Shown here piece by piece: positions 40,517 through 41,580 of a DNA stretch of 41,580 nt. Below the pieces are notes generated by a model. That model did not search any database and was not told where the DNA came from. It was given only the letters and a program-made list of their open reading frames with translations. Both the position numbers and the translations under genes were made by a program. Origin of the DNA: Porphyromonadaceae bacterium UBA7555 (GTDB taxonomy: Bacteria; Bacteroidota; Bacteroidia; Bacteroidales; Muribaculaceae); assembly GCA_002478045.1 (NCBI GenBank), contig DLLT01000022.1, positions 80,248-121,827 on the forward strand. The letters are read 5' to 3'. How positions within the stretch are numbered: the stretch's first letter is position 1; every line of letters starts with the position of its first letter.

Positions 40517-41442
40517 TGGCTCTCGACAAAGCATTTATGCCCGACCTGCATACAAACATAGGCGGGCTCACACTTGCCAATCCGGTGATGACAGCCTCCG
40601 GCACTTTCGGTTATGGATTCGAGTATGCGGACATAGTCGACACATCGCGTCTTGGCGCCATCATCGTAAAGGGCACAACCATAACCGCGCGTAACGGCAA
40701 TGCTTACCCGCGTATGGCCGAGACACCCTCGGGGATGTTGAATGCCGTAGGTCTGCAAAACAAGGGCGTAGACTTCTTTGTACGCCATATTTACCCCGGT
40801 GTACGCACCCTCAGTTCACCGATTATTGTAAATGTCTCGGGTGCAACCATAGATGATTACGTAGCAGTCTGTCAACAGCTTGCGCCACTGGAAGGCATCG
40901 CTGCCGTAGAGGTCAACATCTCGTGTCCCAACGTGCGTCAGGGCGGAATGGCCTTTGGCACTACGTGCGAAGGAGCGGCGGCCGTCACCGCTGCCGTACG
41001 CCGTGCATGGCCCCGCACACTCATCGTCAAGCTATCACCCAACGTCACGGATATCACAGAAATAGCGCGTGCCGTTGAAGCCGAAGGCGCCGACAGTGTC
41101 TCGCTCACCAACACCTTTCTGGGCATGGCCATAGACGTGGAACATCGCCGTCCGATATTATCTACCATTACCGGCGGACTCTCCGGCCCGGCTATACGCC
41201 CGATAGCATTGCGTATGGTCTGGCAAACGGCACATGCTGTCAAGATTCCCGTAATAGGAATCGGTGGCATCGACAGTGCCGATGCAGCTTTGCAGTTTAT
41301 TATGGCCGGTGCCGCAGCAGTGGAAGTCGGTACAGCCAATTTCACCGACCCGTCAGCAACGATGCACATTTTGGATGGCATAACCGAATATATGTGTCGT
41401 CACGGCATTGCCTCGCTTGCCGAAATACGCGGCATCATCTAA
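40513..41442 (+). CDS. pyrD: dihydroorotate dehydrogenase B catalytic subunit
   Basis: PyrD oxidises dihydroorotate to orotate in pyrimidine synthesis; with PyrK it forms the NAD-linked class 1B enzyme. I choose the ATG at 40513, which overlaps the pyrK stop by four bases (ATGA) and gives 309 residues; ATG 40516 or TTG 40504 are alternatives. FMN and substrate residues are present: TASGTFGYG (28-36), VKGTT with Lys53, the active-site base Cys138 in EVNISCPNV, IVKLSPNV, SLTNTFLGMA and GIGGIDSADAALQFIMAGA. Class 1B has Cys at this position, as here. The coding sequence is complete within the window. Confidence 0.96.
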   Translation: MMALDKAFMPDLHTNIGGLTLANPVMTASGTFGYGFEYADIVDTSRLGAIIVKGTTITARNGNAYPRMAETPSGMLNAVGLQNKGVDFFVRHIYPGVRTLSSPIIVNVSGATIDDYVAVCQQLAPLEGIAAVEVNISCPNVRQGGMAFGTTCEGAAAVTAAVRRAWPRTLIVKLSPNVTDITEIARAVEAEGADSVSLTNTFLGMAIDVEHRRPILSTITGGLSGPAIRPIALRMVWQTAHAVKIPVIGIGGIDSADAALQFIMAGAAAVEVGTANFTDPSATMHILDGITEYMCRHGIASLAEIRGII

Positions 41443-41580
41443 ATCTTAACGGCCGACATCCGAGCCACACAATATTCGAGGCCGCTGCTTTACATTCCGG
41501 CACAGAAACTGCCGCATCATCGTGGCGCAGACAAATCTTAAGAAACAATATACTCCTTAGCTCCGTCGTATCAAATCTAA
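41443..41580. other. right end after pyrD
   Basis: The last 138 bases show no gene, no clear promoter and no strong hairpin. The transcript's terminator may lie outside the window. Confidence 0.4.

Noticed and set aside
1..41580. Mobile element, prophage, defence island or biosynthetic cluster
   Set aside because: No transposase, integrase, phage structural, restriction, toxin-antitoxin or large synthase gene is visible, and gene order looks like core chromosome throughout.

Overview
The window is a stretch of chromosome from a member of the Bacteroidota, order Bacteroidales. The evidence is direct: an omega subunit and BamD of the Bacteroidales type, Bacteroidales-type promoters (TAnnTTTG at -7, in places with a TTTG-like -33 element), almost no purine-rich Shine-Dalgarno sequences, a type IX secretion C-terminal domain, and core-gene neighbourhoods familiar from Bacteroides (bamD-rpoZ; DUF1599-DoxX-tpiA-SPOR-folE; gyrA beside clpC). 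The near-even base composition and ptb-buk genes would suit a gut Muribaculaceae-like lineage, but the family assignment is inference. Most of the window is core genome; I see no prophage, insertion sequence, integrase or CRISPR array.

Layout. 1-77: 5' end of a tRNA gene (probably Arg) and its promoter, reading left out of the window. 267-4085 (minus): priA, bamD, rpoZ. 4328-7454 (plus): a sugar-nucleotidyltransferase-like protein, tgt and an LptF/LptG permease. 7711-10458 (minus): ptb, buk and an S4 RNA-binding protein. 10788-12380 (minus): a secreted PI-PLC-like lipoprotein. 12974-15317 (plus): a two-component pair. 15318-15865: a non-coding stretch between convergent genes that holds a promoter-like box, hairpins and a strong terminator, hence a candidate small RNA. 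15866-19771 (minus): gyrA then a secreted TPR protein. 20093-22642 (plus): clpC, preceded by a perfect match to the sigma-54 consensus. 22901-29810 (plus): DUF1599, a DoxX/MauE membrane protein, tpiA, SPOR, folE, ruvX-like, def and an EttA-like ABC-F protein. 29954-30505 (minus): a DJ-1 family protein. 30663-31667 (plus): ApbE. 31655-35571 (minus): a lytic transglycosylase then uvrA. 35771-37135 (minus): a type IX secretion cargo. 37221-41442 (plus): a GT4 glycosyltransferase, an iron alcohol dehydrogenase, pyrK and pyrD.

How it fits together. The genes cover replication and repair (priA, gyrA, uvrA, ruvX-like), RNA synthesis and translation (rpoZ, tgt, def, ettA, S4 protein), envelope assembly (bamD, LptF/G, lytic transglycosylase, SPOR), proteolysis (clpC), fermentation (ptb, buk, alcohol dehydrogenase), and glycolysis, folate and pyrimidine synthesis (tpiA, folE, pyrKD). 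The most unusual regulatory feature is the consensus sigma-54 promoter of clpC, whose predicted transcript would begin almost directly with a 9-bp stem-loop. The most unusual protein features are a 63-residue C-terminal extension on butyrate kinase, a DoxX/MauE domain fused to a cysteine-poor thioredoxin-like domain, a PI-PLC with a duplicated N-terminal module, and family-level losses of zinc ligands in Tgt and UvrA. I did not find a multi-gene system that looks wholly undescribed.
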